From: Candidatus Neoehrlichia procyonis str. RAC413
GTDB lineage: Bacteria > Pseudomonadota > Alphaproteobacteria > Rickettsiales > Anaplasmataceae
DNA: 64,000 bases
NCBI RefSeq assembly: GCF_000964795.1
Contig: NZ_LANX01000001.1
Location: 620,001 to 684,000, forward strand
Direction: 5' to 3'
Shown here: one piece after another, positions 45,098 to 55,366 of the stretch
Numbering within the stretch: the stretch's first letter is position 1
Layout: every line of letters starts with the position of its first letter
Notes under the pieces: model-generated
Told to the model about the DNA's origin: nothing
The model's database searches: none
What the model saw: the letters and a program-made list of their open reading frames with translations, nothing else
Position numbers and translations under genes: made by a program

Positions 45098-47242
45098 TTA
45101 CTGTACCATTACTTCACTCTTTTTATATCTAGTAAACATTATCTTAACTAATCCCCCATCTTTTACATTAAAAAATTCTATAGTTGCACTATGTTCATCT
45201 AGAATTTTTTTGACTATCGCAAGCCCTAAGCCTGTACCTTGACTACGTGTAGTAACATATGGCTCTGTTAATTTATGCATCAATTCCTCTGGAAATCCAA
45301 TACCATTATCTTGTACTTCTACAACAACATAATTACCATCTTCAAGCACCCTAATCAAAATTTTACCACCCACTTTAAACTTCGCATCTATTGATTCACA
45401 AGCATTTTTAAATATATTAATAAAAACATGATTAATTTGAGCCTCATCTATAAAAACATAAATAGGAAACTTTGGTGTTACAATTTCGTACTGTATCTGA
45501 TTACTAAATTGTCCAGAAAAGACAACCTCATTAAGTAACTCACAAATATCGCACATAACAAACTCAGGTTCTGACATTCGAGCAAATTTAGCAAATTCAT
45601 CAACAATATTCCGAATACTAATCGTATGTCTAATAATTGTACCTATATACTTGTTAAAAGTATCTTTATCCGAAGTTATTTCTTCTTTATATTTATTACT
45701 TAACCTTTCAGCTGCAAGATAAATAGGAGTAATAGGATTTTTTATTTCATGAGCAATTCTTCTTGCAACATCAGACCATGCAGCCATTCTTTGAGCTTCA
45801 ACAAGTTTTGAGATATCATCAAATGTAATAATATAACCCTTATAAATATTACTTAATATTTCAATTTTCACTGATAAGGTAAAAGATTTTTGATTTCTTA
45901 AAATTGTTATTTCACTTTTTAATGTATTATCTTTTATTAACTGAGATACTTCAGGTAAAACATCATCTAGAGAAGTATTCATAATTTTAAAAGGTGATAA
46001 TAATTCTTGTGCTTTTTTATTCACCAAAGTAATAATCAGGTTATAAGTTACTGCAATCACACCTGAAGATATCCCAGATAATATAGCTTCTATAAATTCT
46101 TTTCTTTCATTGATATCTCGATGTATATTAATAAGTTGAGCACGCTGTCTACTAAGTTGTGATGTCATTTGATTAAATGCACGTACAAGTGTAGACATTT
46201 CTTCACCAACCTTTCTATCTTCAATTCTGAATGTTAAATTTCCTTTTTGAACTTTACGTGTAGCATAAAATAAATGTAACAACGGTCTTACTATATTCCC
46301 TGAAAAATTAATTCCCATCCAAATTGCCATAAATAACAACAATAAAGAAACAAAAAGAAATATCATTGAAATTTGTATCTGTAACAAAGATACTTGCGAT
46401 CGCAAATTTTTATAAGATTCAACTGCGTTCTTAGTCAATAACAAGTGCGATAAAAGTCTTTTATCTATAATACGTCCTACCATCAAATATGTTGAAGATT
46501 CTACATCTAATACAACTACAGCACGCATCATATCTTTACTAGAAAATATTACAATATCATTATACATTGCTTTTAAGCTATGCCACGGTATCATGCTAAG
46601 ATCTAAAATAAAACTTAATCTATTACTAGCTATAATCTTATCCGGTTGAAAAACAACTACTTCAGATAATCCCATTAACTCTGATATAGACTGCAATAAT
46701 TCATCACAAAACTCTTCATTATAATAGTGCGTCGCTATTAATTTACTACGTAAATAATGTGCAGCTGATAAAATACCAACTTTTACATTTTTGCGATGTT
46801 CTTGTAAATATATCTCTGCTATTTCCATAGACTCAGATATAGCAGTATCAACACGTTTATTAAACCACATTTGAATACTATAATTAAAAAATAAAATAGA
46901 AAAACCTGAAATAATAATCGTAGGAATAACTGCCACAACTGAAAACATTAATACAACTTTTGCTTGAAGTTTTGAACCCAATCTTCCACGCTTCTTTTGT
47001 ATCCATATATGTATTAATCTATAAGATACAGTTGCAATCAATAGAAGAAATAACGTTAAGTCAACAAATACTAATTTAATAACTGTACTTGGGTCAGGAT
47101 TAATAGGGTCATCATAATGAAATGCAACACAATAAGTAACAATAGAAAATAGAAAAACAGATATTGTCAAAAATAATGCAACTATTTTAAAACGTTTTAG
47201 CTTATTATTAATCAAAAAAAAACGATAAATAAAACTTTTCAT
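45098..47242 (-). CDS. ntrY: Sensor histidine kinase NtrY
   Basis: NtrY is a membrane histidine kinase that, with the response regulator NtrX, responds to nitrogen status; NtrY/NtrX is one of only three two-component systems reported in Ehrlichia. The ATG at 47242 gives 714 aa (a TTG at 47296 adds 18). Hydrophobic segments lie in the first 130 residues and at about 290-315. HAMP, PAS (AILSGISSGVIAVTYN) and HisKA follow. The phosphorylated His is in RRIAHEIKNPITPIYL, around residue 495. The ATPase has NACESID, DNGIGFP and GTGLGLAIVKK. NtrX is not adjacent. Upstream is cspA, downstream rnd. Confidence 0.93.
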   Translation of the reverse strand: MKSFIYRFFLINNKLKRFKIVALFLTISVFLFSIVTYCVAFHYDDPINPDPSTVIKLVFVDLTLFLLLIATVSYRLIHIWIQKKRGRLGSKLQAKVVLMFSVVAVIPTIIISGFSILFFNYSIQMWFNKRVDTAISESMEIAEIYLQEHRKNVKVGILSAAHYLRSKLIATHYYNEEFCDELLQSISELMGLSEVVVFQPDKIIASNRLSFILDLSMIPWHSLKAMYNDIVIFSSKDMMRAVVVLDVESSTYLMVGRIIDKRLLSHLLLTKNAVESYKNLRSQVSLLQIQISMIFLFVSLLLLFMAIWMGINFSGNIVRPLLHLFYATRKVQKGNLTFRIEDRKVGEEMSTLVRAFNQMTSQLSRQRAQLINIHRDINERKEFIEAILSGISSGVIAVTYNLIITLVNKKAQELLSPFKIMNTSLDDVLPEVSQLIKDNTLKSEITILRNQKSFTLSVKIEILSNIYKGYIITFDDISKLVEAQRMAAWSDVARRIAHEIKNPITPIYLAAERLSNKYKEEITSDKDTFNKYIGTIIRHTISIRNIVDEFAKFARMSEPEFVMCDICELLNEVVFSGQFSNQIQYEIVTPKFPIYVFIDEAQINHVFINIFKNACESIDAKFKVGGKILIRVLEDGNYVVVEVQDNGIGFPEELMHKLTEPYVTTRSQGTGLGLAIVKKILDEHSATIEFFNVKDGGLVKIMFTRYKKSEVMVQ

Positions 47243-47375
47243 CCATGCTACAAAACATTGGCTGCTAAAAAACACATAAGAAAACTCTAAAGACAACCTT
47301 TAGTATTACGATTTTTTTTCCATTATATTAAAGAGCTTATATACCTTCAAACACTAACAAAAATTACAAGTGATT

Positions 47376-47651
47376 TTAATCTGCTAGAATCTCAAGATTA
47401 ACTGCTGAAACTTTTCCATTATTTTCATCAAGCTGATATTTTACTTTCTGACCTTCCTTTAAATTTTCAATTCTACTTTTTTGAAGTGAGGTAATGTGTA
47501 CAAATACATCTTTACAACTTTGCCCAAAATTTCCTCTAATCTTATTATTACTAACATTTTTATCCTTGCAAATAAAACCATAACCTTTCTCTACACTAAA
47601 CCATTTAACATGACCAGTATAAGTTACTTTCTCATTTATTACCTGAGACAT
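47376..47651 (-). CDS. cspA: Cold-shock-domain protein
   Basis: This small RNA/DNA-binding protein of the CspA family acts as an RNA chaperone. The 91-aa protein has the RNP1 motif KGYGFI in VKWFSVEKGYGFICKD and the RNP2 motif VFVHI. An insertion of about 15 residues (NNKIRGNFGQSCK) lies between them, longer than E. coli CspA and like the Rickettsiales homologues. It lies 133 bp before ntrY on the same strand. Confidence 0.93.
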   Translation of the reverse strand: MSQVINEKVTYTGHVKWFSVEKGYGFICKDKNVSNNKIRGNFGQSCKDVFVHITSLQKSRIENLKEGQKVKYQLDENNGKVSAVNLEILAD

Positions 47652-48665
47652 TAAAAAACCCTTAAAAATATAAATTAAAATAGTAATACATATATTACTA
47701 AACAGATAAGCTCGTTACTATTATAATAACCAATGTATTATTTACTTCAATGGTATATTTTAATATATTAACTTGCAAGAAAAATATTCTAAATATACCT
47801 AATAATGAATTATTAATCATCCACTATAACAGATCAACTAATTTAATTTTTTTTAATATAATCACAAAAATTATTAATAATTTAGATAATGAATGTAACT
47901 ATTGCATTATTTTTTTTATTTATATATGATAAAATTTTACTATCTACATTAGAAATCTATTAATTATTAGTAATAATATTTTCATAACAAACAGTCATGC
48001 CTAGTAAATAACTTTACTGTATATATTTTACAGTAGTTATTAATAAACTTATTAAATTATAGTTCAACAAGTTTACACTACATGGCTTAAAATTTTTATC
48101 TTTAACAATTAGATTTAACATTTATAATAATTATCTTTACTATCTAGTAGTTATATATTTACATATACTTAGCAATCCACAGCATTTTTAAACTGTTAAG
48201 CTACAACATAAACTATCTTACAATTACACAATTATATTTTTCTATCAACCATAATATTTGTTAATTATAAAGTTAGTCATACTTGCTAGCATTAAGCTAA
48301 ATTATAAAAATATGTCAGCACCTCACTTTTACATTATGCAAATTATGCCATATATACATTACTTTAACTTCACATAAGCATAATTTATACGCAATGCTTA
48401 CATTAAATAAATACACACATATAAAATAAACAATCCTCTATCATAGTAAATACATAATCCTTATCTTAATCAAAAATAGTGTTAAATATATTTTTATGCC
48501 AATACAATTAATATATGTTAAAAAATATATAGAACAATAACTTACTAATTATTCCTATTTAACATTATAAGTTTCCCCATTATATTGGGAAGTTTTCCTT
48601 GCATTTTATAGTTATTAATTATACACTACCATTTCTACGTAATTTATATTATATAAAAATTTTGT
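47652..48665. other. Long divergent intergenic region
   Basis: This 1014-bp AT-rich stretch lies between the starts of cspA (-) and dcd (+), so both promoters must be here. A candidate dcd promoter has TTGCAT at 48599-48604 and TACACT at 48622-48627 with a 17-bp spacer. A 5-bp stem (TTCCC...GGGAA) lies at about 48573-48592. No gene is seen. Confidence 0.4.
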
Positions 48666-49226
48666 ATGTCAGTAATGCCCGATCATTGGATCAAAGAAAG
48701 AGCAATATTTGATAAAATGATAGAACCCTTTGTAGACTGTAAAAAAAGTACAGGAGTTCTATCTTATGGATTATCATCATATGGATATGATGCAAGAGTT
48801 AATAATATATTTAAAATATTTACTAATACACACTCTGTCATTGTTGATCCTAAAAACTTTTCTTCAGAAAGTTTTATTGATAAAACAACCGATATTTGTA
48901 TAATACCACCAAATAGTTTTGTTTTAGCAAAAACCGTAGAGTATTTTAAGATCCCTAAAGATGTAATTGTATTATGTGTTGGAAAATCTACATACGCTAG
49001 ATGTGGAATCGTAATAAATGTCACGCCTTTAGAACCAGGATGGGAAGGATATGTAACTCTAGAGTTTTCCAATACTACTCCGTTACCGGCAAAAATATAT
49101 GCCTTTGAAGGAGCATGCCAGTTCATATTTTTACAAGGTGAAAGCCTATGTAATGCCTCTTATGATGAAATGAACGGAAAATATATGAAACAAGTTGATG
49201 TCACATTGCCAATAATAAGTTCATAA
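48666..49226 (+). CDS. dcd: dCTP deaminase
   Basis: Dcd removes the amino group from dCTP to give dUTP, feeding dUMP to ThyX. The 186-aa protein has [36 protein letters not shown] with the catalytic Glu, and [29 protein letters not shown] (in pieces). These match the trimeric deaminase family. It appears to be transcribed alone. Confidence 0.97.
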   Translation: MSVMPDHWIKERAIFDKMIEPFVDCKKSTGVLSYGLSSYGYDARVNNIFKIFTNTHSVIVDPKNFSSESFIDKTTDICIIPPNSFVLAKTVEYFKIPKDVIVLCVGKSTYARCGIVINVTPLEPGWEGYVTLEFSNTTPLPAKIYAFEGACQFIFLQGESLCNASYDEMNGKYMKQVDVTLPIISS

Positions 49227-49332
49227 ACAAATACAATGATAAAGTCATACTGTGTATAAAAATAGGTTAATTAAAAAGAAAACTCATAAATAAAAAAATC
49301 CGCAATTTCTATCACTATTAGTAGTTCAATAC

Positions 49333-50634
49333 ATGACAAAAGTACTTTATATAAACAATAACAAACATCCTATATCCGGGCAAATAATAATAAATGGAGC
49401 AAAAAATTCTGCACTACCAATAATGGCAGCATGTACACTTTCTAATCAGCAAATAACATTACACAATATCCCAAATATTACAGACACAATAACAATGACT
49501 GAATTGTTAACTCACCTTGGAGCCAAAGTTAACTTTATATATAATAAAAAGAATAAAGCTAACCATACTATAAATATTAATTGTAAAGATTTACGCCAAA
49601 AAACAGTCCCTTATAATTTAACATCTAAAATGCGAGCATCATGTTTAATAATAGGACCAATGCTAGCACGATTTAAAAAAGCTAAAATAGCCTTACCTGG
49701 AGGATGTGCAATAGGTGAGCGCCCAATAAACATGCACTTAGAGGCATTGCAAAATATGGGTGCTCATATTAGAGTAAGTGATCACTATATTGAATGTTCA
49801 ATAAACGGTAAATTACAAGGATGCGAAATTAATTTTCATTCTGTAAGTGTAGGTGCAACAGAAAATATATTAATGGCAGCTACCTTAGCTAATGGTACAA
49901 CTATAATTAATAATGCTGCTATAGAACCAGAAATTTCAGACTTAGCTAATTTTTTAGTAATGGCAGGTGCAAAGATTTATGGAATTGGCACTAAAACATT
50001 AAAAATTCAAGGGGTTAAACAACTATTTGGGTGTAATTACTCAATAATACCTGATAGACTAGAAGCTGGGACATATGCACTATCTGCAATACTAACGCAA
50101 GGTAATATTGAACTTATAGGAATAACTGAACATAACATAAAGTGCTTTTCCAATTATCTTCAAGCAATAGGAGGTAATATCCAACAGAAACAAAACAGTA
50201 TTATTGTATCCAATATAAAAAATAAAATTCATGCTATATCTATCGATACATGTCCTTATCCAGGATTTCCTAGTGACATGCAAGCACAATTTACAGCTGC
50301 ATTATGTTATGCAACTGGTATATCATATATCCAAGAAAATATTTTTGAGAACCGTTTTTTATATATTAACGAATTAATAAAAATGGGTGCTAATATCACA
50401 GTAAAAGACAAAACTGCTATAATAACAGGCGTAAAACTTCTTAAAGGAACTGTTGTACAAGCAACTGATTTAAGAGCTTCTGCTGCATTGCTAATTGCAA
50501 GTTTAATAGCAGAGGGCACTACTATAATCAACAACGCTGATAACTTATATAGAGGCTATGAAGCAATTGAAGAAAAACTCAATTTATGTGGTGCAAACAT
50601 AAAACTTGTTGATCAATCAACATTTATAACATAA
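49333..50634 (+). CDS. murA: UDP-N-acetylglucosamine 1-carboxyvinyltransferase
   Basis: MurA adds enolpyruvate to UDP-GlcNAc, the first committed step of peptidoglycan synthesis. It has 433 aa. Visible features are the Lys region INGAKNSALPIMAA, and the catalytic Cys loop LPGGCAIGERPINMHLEAL, in which Cys is retained so the enzyme should be fosfomycin-sensitive. YPGFPSDMQAQF and ENIFENRFLYINEL are also present. It and Ddl are the cell-wall precursor genes in the window. Confidence 0.97.
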   Translation: MTKVLYINNNKHPISGQIIINGAKNSALPIMAACTLSNQQITLHNIPNITDTITMTELLTHLGAKVNFIYNKKNKANHTININCKDLRQKTVPYNLTSKMRASCLIIGPMLARFKKAKIALPGGCAIGERPINMHLEALQNMGAHIRVSDHYIECSINGKLQGCEINFHSVSVGATENILMAATLANGTTIINNAAIEPEISDLANFLVMAGAKIYGIGTKTLKIQGVKQLFGCNYSIIPDRLEAGTYALSAILTQGNIELIGITEHNIKCFSNYLQAIGGNIQQKQNSIIVSNIKNKIHAISIDTCPYPGFPSDMQAQFTAALCYATGISYIQENIFENRFLYINELIKMGANITVKDKTAIITGVKLLKGTVVQATDLRASAALLIASLIAEGTTIINNADNLYRGYEAIEEKLNLCGANIKLVDQSTFIT

Positions 50635-50813
50635 AAAACGTTCCTTTAATACAAAATCTATATTTCATAATACACAATTTAGCTTCACATTATATATGTT
50701 TTCACTTACTTTCAATAATTATACATATAAATAGCAGCTATTATTTTTAAAAAATATATAATATTTGTAACTTCTTACATATAAAGAACTTAATTATGTA
50801 AGAAATATCCAAC

Positions 50814-50842
50814 TTGTCGATCAGTAATACTCATGATATAAT
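50814..50842 (+). promoter_or_regulatory. Sigma-70 promoter of ccmA
   Basis: TTGTCG at 50814-50819 and a perfect TATAAT at 50837-50842 have an ideal 17-bp spacer, about 23 bp upstream of the ccmA ATG at 50865. A purine-rich AGGA lies just before the start. This is one of the clearest promoters in the window. Confidence 0.55.
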
Positions 50843-50864
50843 GAGCAGGTTTAGTTAGGACAAA

Positions 50865-51473
50865 ATGTTAGAATGTATCAATATATCCTGCTATAGAGGA
50901 GAAAAACGCTTATTTAATAATTTAAGTTTTTCTGCAAGTAGAGGTTCAGTAACTTTAATTATCGGTGGAAATGGTAGTGGAAAAACAACCCTTTTAAGAG
51001 CCATGATAGGTCTCTTTCCAATAAAGTCTGGTAGTATAAAATTTTGTAATTGTCCTATAAAACTCCTTGATTCGTATCTTTCACAAGTAACATACATTGG
51101 CCATAAAAACGCCTGTAGTGAAACACTTACTGTATTAGAAAATTTGATGTTTTGGGCAAATCTTAAAGGAACGCAAGAATTAATTGAAGCAGCAGTGTAT
51201 TTTTTTAGCCTTCAGTCAATTCTAGAAATACAATATAAAAATCTATCTACCGGATGGAAAAGAAAAGTAGCTTTATCAAGACTTTTAGTATACAATACAT
51301 CAATATGGATAATTGATGAACCATTCGCAAATTTAGATCCTAACTCTATAGAATTAGTTACTGAATTAATTTCAAACCGTCAAGAACAGAAAGGGATTAT
51401 TATTATTTCTGATCATAAAGCTAATATAAGCTTACCATCTTATCAGACAGTAAATATTGAGTCTTTTCAATAA
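50865..51473 (+). CDS. ccmA: Haem exporter ATP-binding protein CcmA
   Basis: CcmA is the ATPase of the CcmABCDE haem-handling complex; ATP hydrolysis releases holo-CcmE. The 202-aa protein has Walker A IGGNGSGKTTLLRAMIG, Walker B IWIIDEPFANLDP and the H-loop His in IIISDHKAN. The signature motif reads LSTGWKRKVALSRLL, where Trp replaces the usual Gln. CcmB is not adjacent. The gene is preceded by a good promoter and seems monocistronic. Confidence 0.9.
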   Translation: MLECINISCYRGEKRLFNNLSFSASRGSVTLIIGGNGSGKTTLLRAMIGLFPIKSGSIKFCNCPIKLLDSYLSQVTYIGHKNACSETLTVLENLMFWANLKGTQELIEAAVYFFSLQSILEIQYKNLSTGWKRKVALSRLLVYNTSIWIIDEPFANLDPNSIELVTELISNRQEQKGIIIISDHKANISLPSYQTVNIESFQ

Positions 51474-51796
51474 AAAACCATCTTTATACAAATAACTTAT
51501 AAGCTTTAAATTTCCCCCCCCCTAATTTTGATTTAACCCATACTTAAACCTCCACACAATATGAAAGCTCATATATATTATAGATACAATTTTCTACTGC
51601 ATAAATATATAGTAAGCACGTAATACAAAATAACTTACTATAACTTGTAAATAAAAGTGCAACACTTCACGCAATAGTATTAATTATAATAATAACATCA
51701 TACAGATAAATGACCCATTAAATTGGTTTTAACAACACTACCATCTACTATTAATAATATTAAACAAACATTTTTCTAACTTTAATATATATTAAG
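51474..51796. other. Convergent spacer with C9 homopolymer
   Basis: This 323-bp region between ccmA (+) and panB (-) contains a run of nine C at 51514-51522, rare in this AT-rich sequence. No gene is seen. Confidence 0.45.
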
Positions 51797-52597
51797 TTAT
51801 AACTTATAACAGTAATGATCATTAGGAAATACCTTATCTTTAATTTCTTGTGCGTAATCATCAACTGCTCTTTCAACAACTTCACTAATATTAGCAAATT
51901 TTTTAACAAACTTTGGACAACATTTAGACAACCCCAACATATCATCAACAACTAAAATCTGTCCATCACAAAAAGAAGAAGCACCTATACCAATAGTGGG
52001 AATAGGAGTATCGTTTGTAATCTTAACAGCTAAATTCTCATTTATACATTCTAATACTACGGCAAATGCTCCTGCATTGTAAATTTCTTCTGCATCTTTT
52101 GCTATAGACGCATACGATAAATCAGTATTTCCTTGACATTTATACCCACCTAACTTCTTAAAGTGTTGTGGCATAAGACCAATATGCCCCATAACTGGAA
52201 TACCATTATGTGTCAAAAAAGACACTATACTAAAAATTTCACGTCCACCTTCCATTTTTATAGCATCACAACCAGTTTCACTTAATATCTTAGCAGCATT
52301 TTTATATGCTATTTCTTTAGTAAAATAACTTGCAAATGGCATATCAACCACTACAAATGACTTATTTCTAGCTTTAACAACAGCTTTGCCATGATTAATC
52401 ATCATGTCTACAGTTACTCCTAAGGTAGACTCCATACCATAAACTACCATCCCTACAGAATCTCCCACAAGTAAAATATCACAATATTTATCAACTAAAC
52501 CTGCCATTAGAAATGTATGTACAGATAAACACACTATTTTATCTTTTCCTTTTTTATTTTGAATATCTAAAATATTAACTCTTCTTCCCACAATCAT
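51797..52597 (-). CDS. panB: 3-methyl-2-oxobutanoate hydroxymethyltransferase
   Basis: PanB makes ketopantoate from ketoisovalerate and methylene-THF, the first step to pantothenate and CoA. Starting at the ATG at 52597 (AAGGGG ribosome-binding site) gives 266 aa, the family length; longer frames upstream add a non-homologous hydrophobic tail. Motifs include VGDSVGMVVYGMESTLGVTVD, shown as VGDSVGMVV, VVVDMPFASYF, IPVMGHIGLMPQHF and VVLECINENLAVKIT. It lies 150 bp after ctaA. PanC and PanD are not in this window. Confidence 0.95.
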   Translation of the reverse strand: MIVGRRVNILDIQNKKGKDKIVCLSVHTFLMAGLVDKYCDILLVGDSVGMVVYGMESTLGVTVDMMINHGKAVVKARNKSFVVVDMPFASYFTKEIAYKNAAKILSETGCDAIKMEGGREIFSIVSFLTHNGIPVMGHIGLMPQHFKKLGGYKCQGNTDLSYASIAKDAEEIYNAGAFAVVLECINENLAVKITNDTPIPTIGIGASSFCDGQILVVDDMLGLSKCCPKFVKKFANISEVVERAVDDYAQEIKDKVFPNDHYCYKL

Positions 52598-52747
52598 TAG
52601 CCCCTTAACTATACAAAATACTATACTGTATAATATTGCTCTATTAACATGTAAAGACTTGTTTGAAAATATAAGTATATATTTTAGCAGCACTTTTATA
52701 GTGTAAAGGACACTTTTTAAAAATATAGGGAATATTATATAAAAAAA

Positions 52748-53746
52748 TCACTCTTTCGTTAATTCAGCACAATGTAAAATATAAACAACAACAGCATAAA
52801 AAATAAATGCCATTATTTGATGCATAGATGCTAAAAATATTGGTACATTATATAATAAAACACCAACTCCCAACATAAACTGAATAATAGTACATATACA
52901 TAATAAGTACACTATATTAAAAGATCTCAATTTCATCGTAATAACCGCGATAAGGATCATAATAGTCATACCTACGCTACGATGCACAAATTGCACAGTA
53001 ACAACATTATCAAAAAAATTACACCACCATGGACTCATCCAAAATAAACCTCGAGGTATTATCTGTCCATCCATTAAAGGAAAAGTATTAAATATTAGCC
53101 CAGCATTTAACCCAGCGACTAAAGCTCCATACGCTATTTGTAATACTATTAGAATTAAAATAATCTTAAGAAAGCCCATATCTACACAACTAATAACATA
53201 CACTTTCCTTACTATGGTATTAAGAAAATTTTTCCATAATAAATAAAAAATTATAAGCGCCAATAACAAGTGTGCTGTTAATCTATAATGACTAACATGT
53301 GGTACGTCAACTAAGCCACTTTTCACCATATACCATCCTACTACTCCCTGTAATATGCCCAAAAATGTAATAATTATAAGACTGTATACAAGTTGTTTAT
53401 TAAGCATTCTTTTACATGCAAAATAACTTAATGGACCAAAAAATATTATACCTGTAACCCTTCCAAGTAATCTATGAATATACTCTATCAAATACAATTT
53501 CTTAAATTCTTTCAATGTAACATCATAATTTAGATATTTATACTCAGGAGTTGTTTCGTATTTATTTTTTTCCTTAATCCAATCATCATCATTAAGCGGT
53601 GGTATTATACCAATAATGGGATTCCACTCAGTAATTGATAATCCAGAATGAGTAAGACGTGTTACCCCTCCAACAAATATCATGATTAATATCATTACAC
53701 AGCATAATAAGAGCCATATTGATATACTACAGTGATTTTGTTGCAT
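52748..53746 (-). CDS. ctaA: Haem A synthase CtaA
   Basis: CtaA is an inner-membrane enzyme that oxidises the haem O methyl group to formyl, giving haem A for cytochrome c oxidase. The 332-aa protein has eight hydrophobic segments. It begins with the family's GGVTRLTHSGLSITEWNPI and has the conserved His in EYIHRLLGR. Others occur in HYRLTAHLLLAL, VQFVHRSVG and MHQIMAF. This is the alphaproteobacterial (Cox15-like) type. It precedes panB. Confidence 0.95.
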   Translation of the reverse strand: MQQNHCSISIWLLLCCVMILIMIFVGGVTRLTHSGLSITEWNPIIGIIPPLNDDDWIKEKNKYETTPEYKYLNYDVTLKEFKKLYLIEYIHRLLGRVTGIIFFGPLSYFACKRMLNKQLVYSLIIITFLGILQGVVGWYMVKSGLVDVPHVSHYRLTAHLLLALIIFYLLWKNFLNTIVRKVYVISCVDMGFLKIILILIVLQIAYGALVAGLNAGLIFNTFPLMDGQIIPRGLFWMSPWWCNFFDNVVTVQFVHRSVGMTIMILIAVITMKLRSFNIVYLLCICTIIQFMLGVGVLLYNVPIFLASMHQIMAFIFYAVVVYILHCAELTKE

Positions 53747-53933
53747 CTGTGATTTCTCCTATAATCATAACAATTCTATAAACAATCATTAATCACACCA
53801 ACCCTAATATTTTACATTTACTACATCAATTATATCAACCATTACCTAAATATGCATTATTAGCACGAAATAAATAATTTCAATTACTGAAAATTATTGT
53901 TTCCATGAACTATTTAAAGCTATAAATAACTTT

Positions 53934-54794
53934 ATGCTCATTAAATTCAAAGTACTTATAAATAGAACATTGACTTCAAGACTAATTCATGGTAACCGTG
54001 CTACAGTTTTTTTATATTGGGTGCATATGGCAAGGATTCTATTATTACTTAGTCTAGTGATTCTCGTAGCAAGTTTCCCTTTAATTAGCAGTTGGATTTC
54101 TAACAAATCTCATTCTAAAAATTTCAAAATTGACAAAAAAGCTATAGAGTTAATTGTTGAAGAATACATTTTTAACAACCCACAAAAAATTATTAATGCA
54201 CTAAGCAGTGGGTACAAGTCCTTAACTGAATCTTCAATGAATAAAAAAATAAAAGACAATAAGCAAGAAATTGAAAATACATCCTATCCTTCGTTCGGAC
54301 TACAAAATAGTAAAGTAACCGTTACAATATTCTTCGACTACTCTTGTGGATATTGTAAAGCAATGCTCAATGATATAAAACAACTAATACAAGATAACAA
54401 AGCTCGTATTATTTTAAGAGATCTTCCAATACTCGGAGAAATTTCACAAAATGCTGCGCAAGCTGCTTTAGCTATTCATTTTGTTGACCCAAGTAAATAT
54501 ATTGATTTTTATTACAAAGCGTTGGGATTATCTCACAATAAAGCTCTTACAAATGAAGTTATTTTAGGAATTGTTGAATCAATAGGTATTAGCGAACAAG
54601 ATTTCAAACAATCATTAGATTACAATCTAATATCTATAAAAAAAATGATAGAAAATAGTAAAGCATTAGCCTCAAAACTCGATATAGGAGGTACCCCATC
54701 CATAATAATAGGAAATTCTTTAATCATTGGCGCAAGTGATTTACAAACTATCCAAACTAAAATAAATTATGAATTAAAAAACGCGTCTAAATAG
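53934..54794 (+). CDS. DsbA-family thiol-disulfide oxidoreductase
   Basis: This is a periplasmic, membrane-anchored thiol oxidoreductase with the DSBA fold. The 286-aa protein has a hydrophobic anchor at about residues 33-50 and an active site FFDYSCGYCKAML (Cys-Gly-Tyr-Cys). The cis-Pro segment is DIGGTPSIIIGNSLI. The ATG at 54027 (residue 32) could be the real start and would give a conventional signal anchor; the longer start is kept but uncertain. It resembles, but I believe is distinct from, the immunoreactive Dsb protein used for Ehrlichia typing. Confidence 0.85.
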   Translation: MLIKFKVLINRTLTSRLIHGNRATVFLYWVHMARILLLLSLVILVASFPLISSWISNKSHSKNFKIDKKAIELIVEEYIFNNPQKIINALSSGYKSLTESSMNKKIKDNKQEIENTSYPSFGLQNSKVTVTIFFDYSCGYCKAMLNDIKQLIQDNKARIILRDLPILGEISQNAAQAALAIHFVDPSKYIDFYYKALGLSHNKALTNEVILGIVESIGISEQDFKQSLDYNLISIKKMIENSKALASKLDIGGTPSIIIGNSLIIGASDLQTIQTKINYELKNASK

Positions 54795-55366
54795 TAAGCT
54801 AAGGATTTTTGCATATATGTAAATGATAAATCTAAATAGTTGAACGATAAATTTAAGTTTCACAGGATTGTGTAGTAGTAAATATATATGTCACATATAA
54901 TTATGCAGGTTGTTAGACGCAATTTTATATTTAAAATGATGTACTCTTATTCTATCTCTTTTCTTATAAAGACCCCCTTACATTTAGTCTATAACATAAC
55001 TTCTTTGCATTTCTATCATTTTAAAATTTATATTTTCAGTACTTTATATTATCTTACTTAAGTTTATATAATATTTTTTGCATTCCTGACGTATTACATA
55101 ACCTAATCATACTAATTATCTTTATACAAGTAAAAATATCATAATTAAAAACATTGTGGATTAAAACATATAACTAGGTTTAAGTATTATTATATCTTTC
55201 CACGAGATTTAAAATTACCTAAAAATTTTAGAAATTAGTTTCAATAATTCAAAATAATTCACTAAGTTGTTAACACTAATTATACCATTTCTATAAGAAT
55301 TAATATTATTTGACTTAGAAAACTCTACATGTAAAATCATTGTAGAAAAAGAACATTAAATACTGA
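54795..55366. other. Convergent spacer
   Basis: This 572-bp stretch between the DsbA-like gene (+) and hisS (-) holds no supported gene. Short direct repeats (GATAAATCTAA / GATAAATTTAA) occur near 54825-54855, just after the gene's end. Confidence 0.4.
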
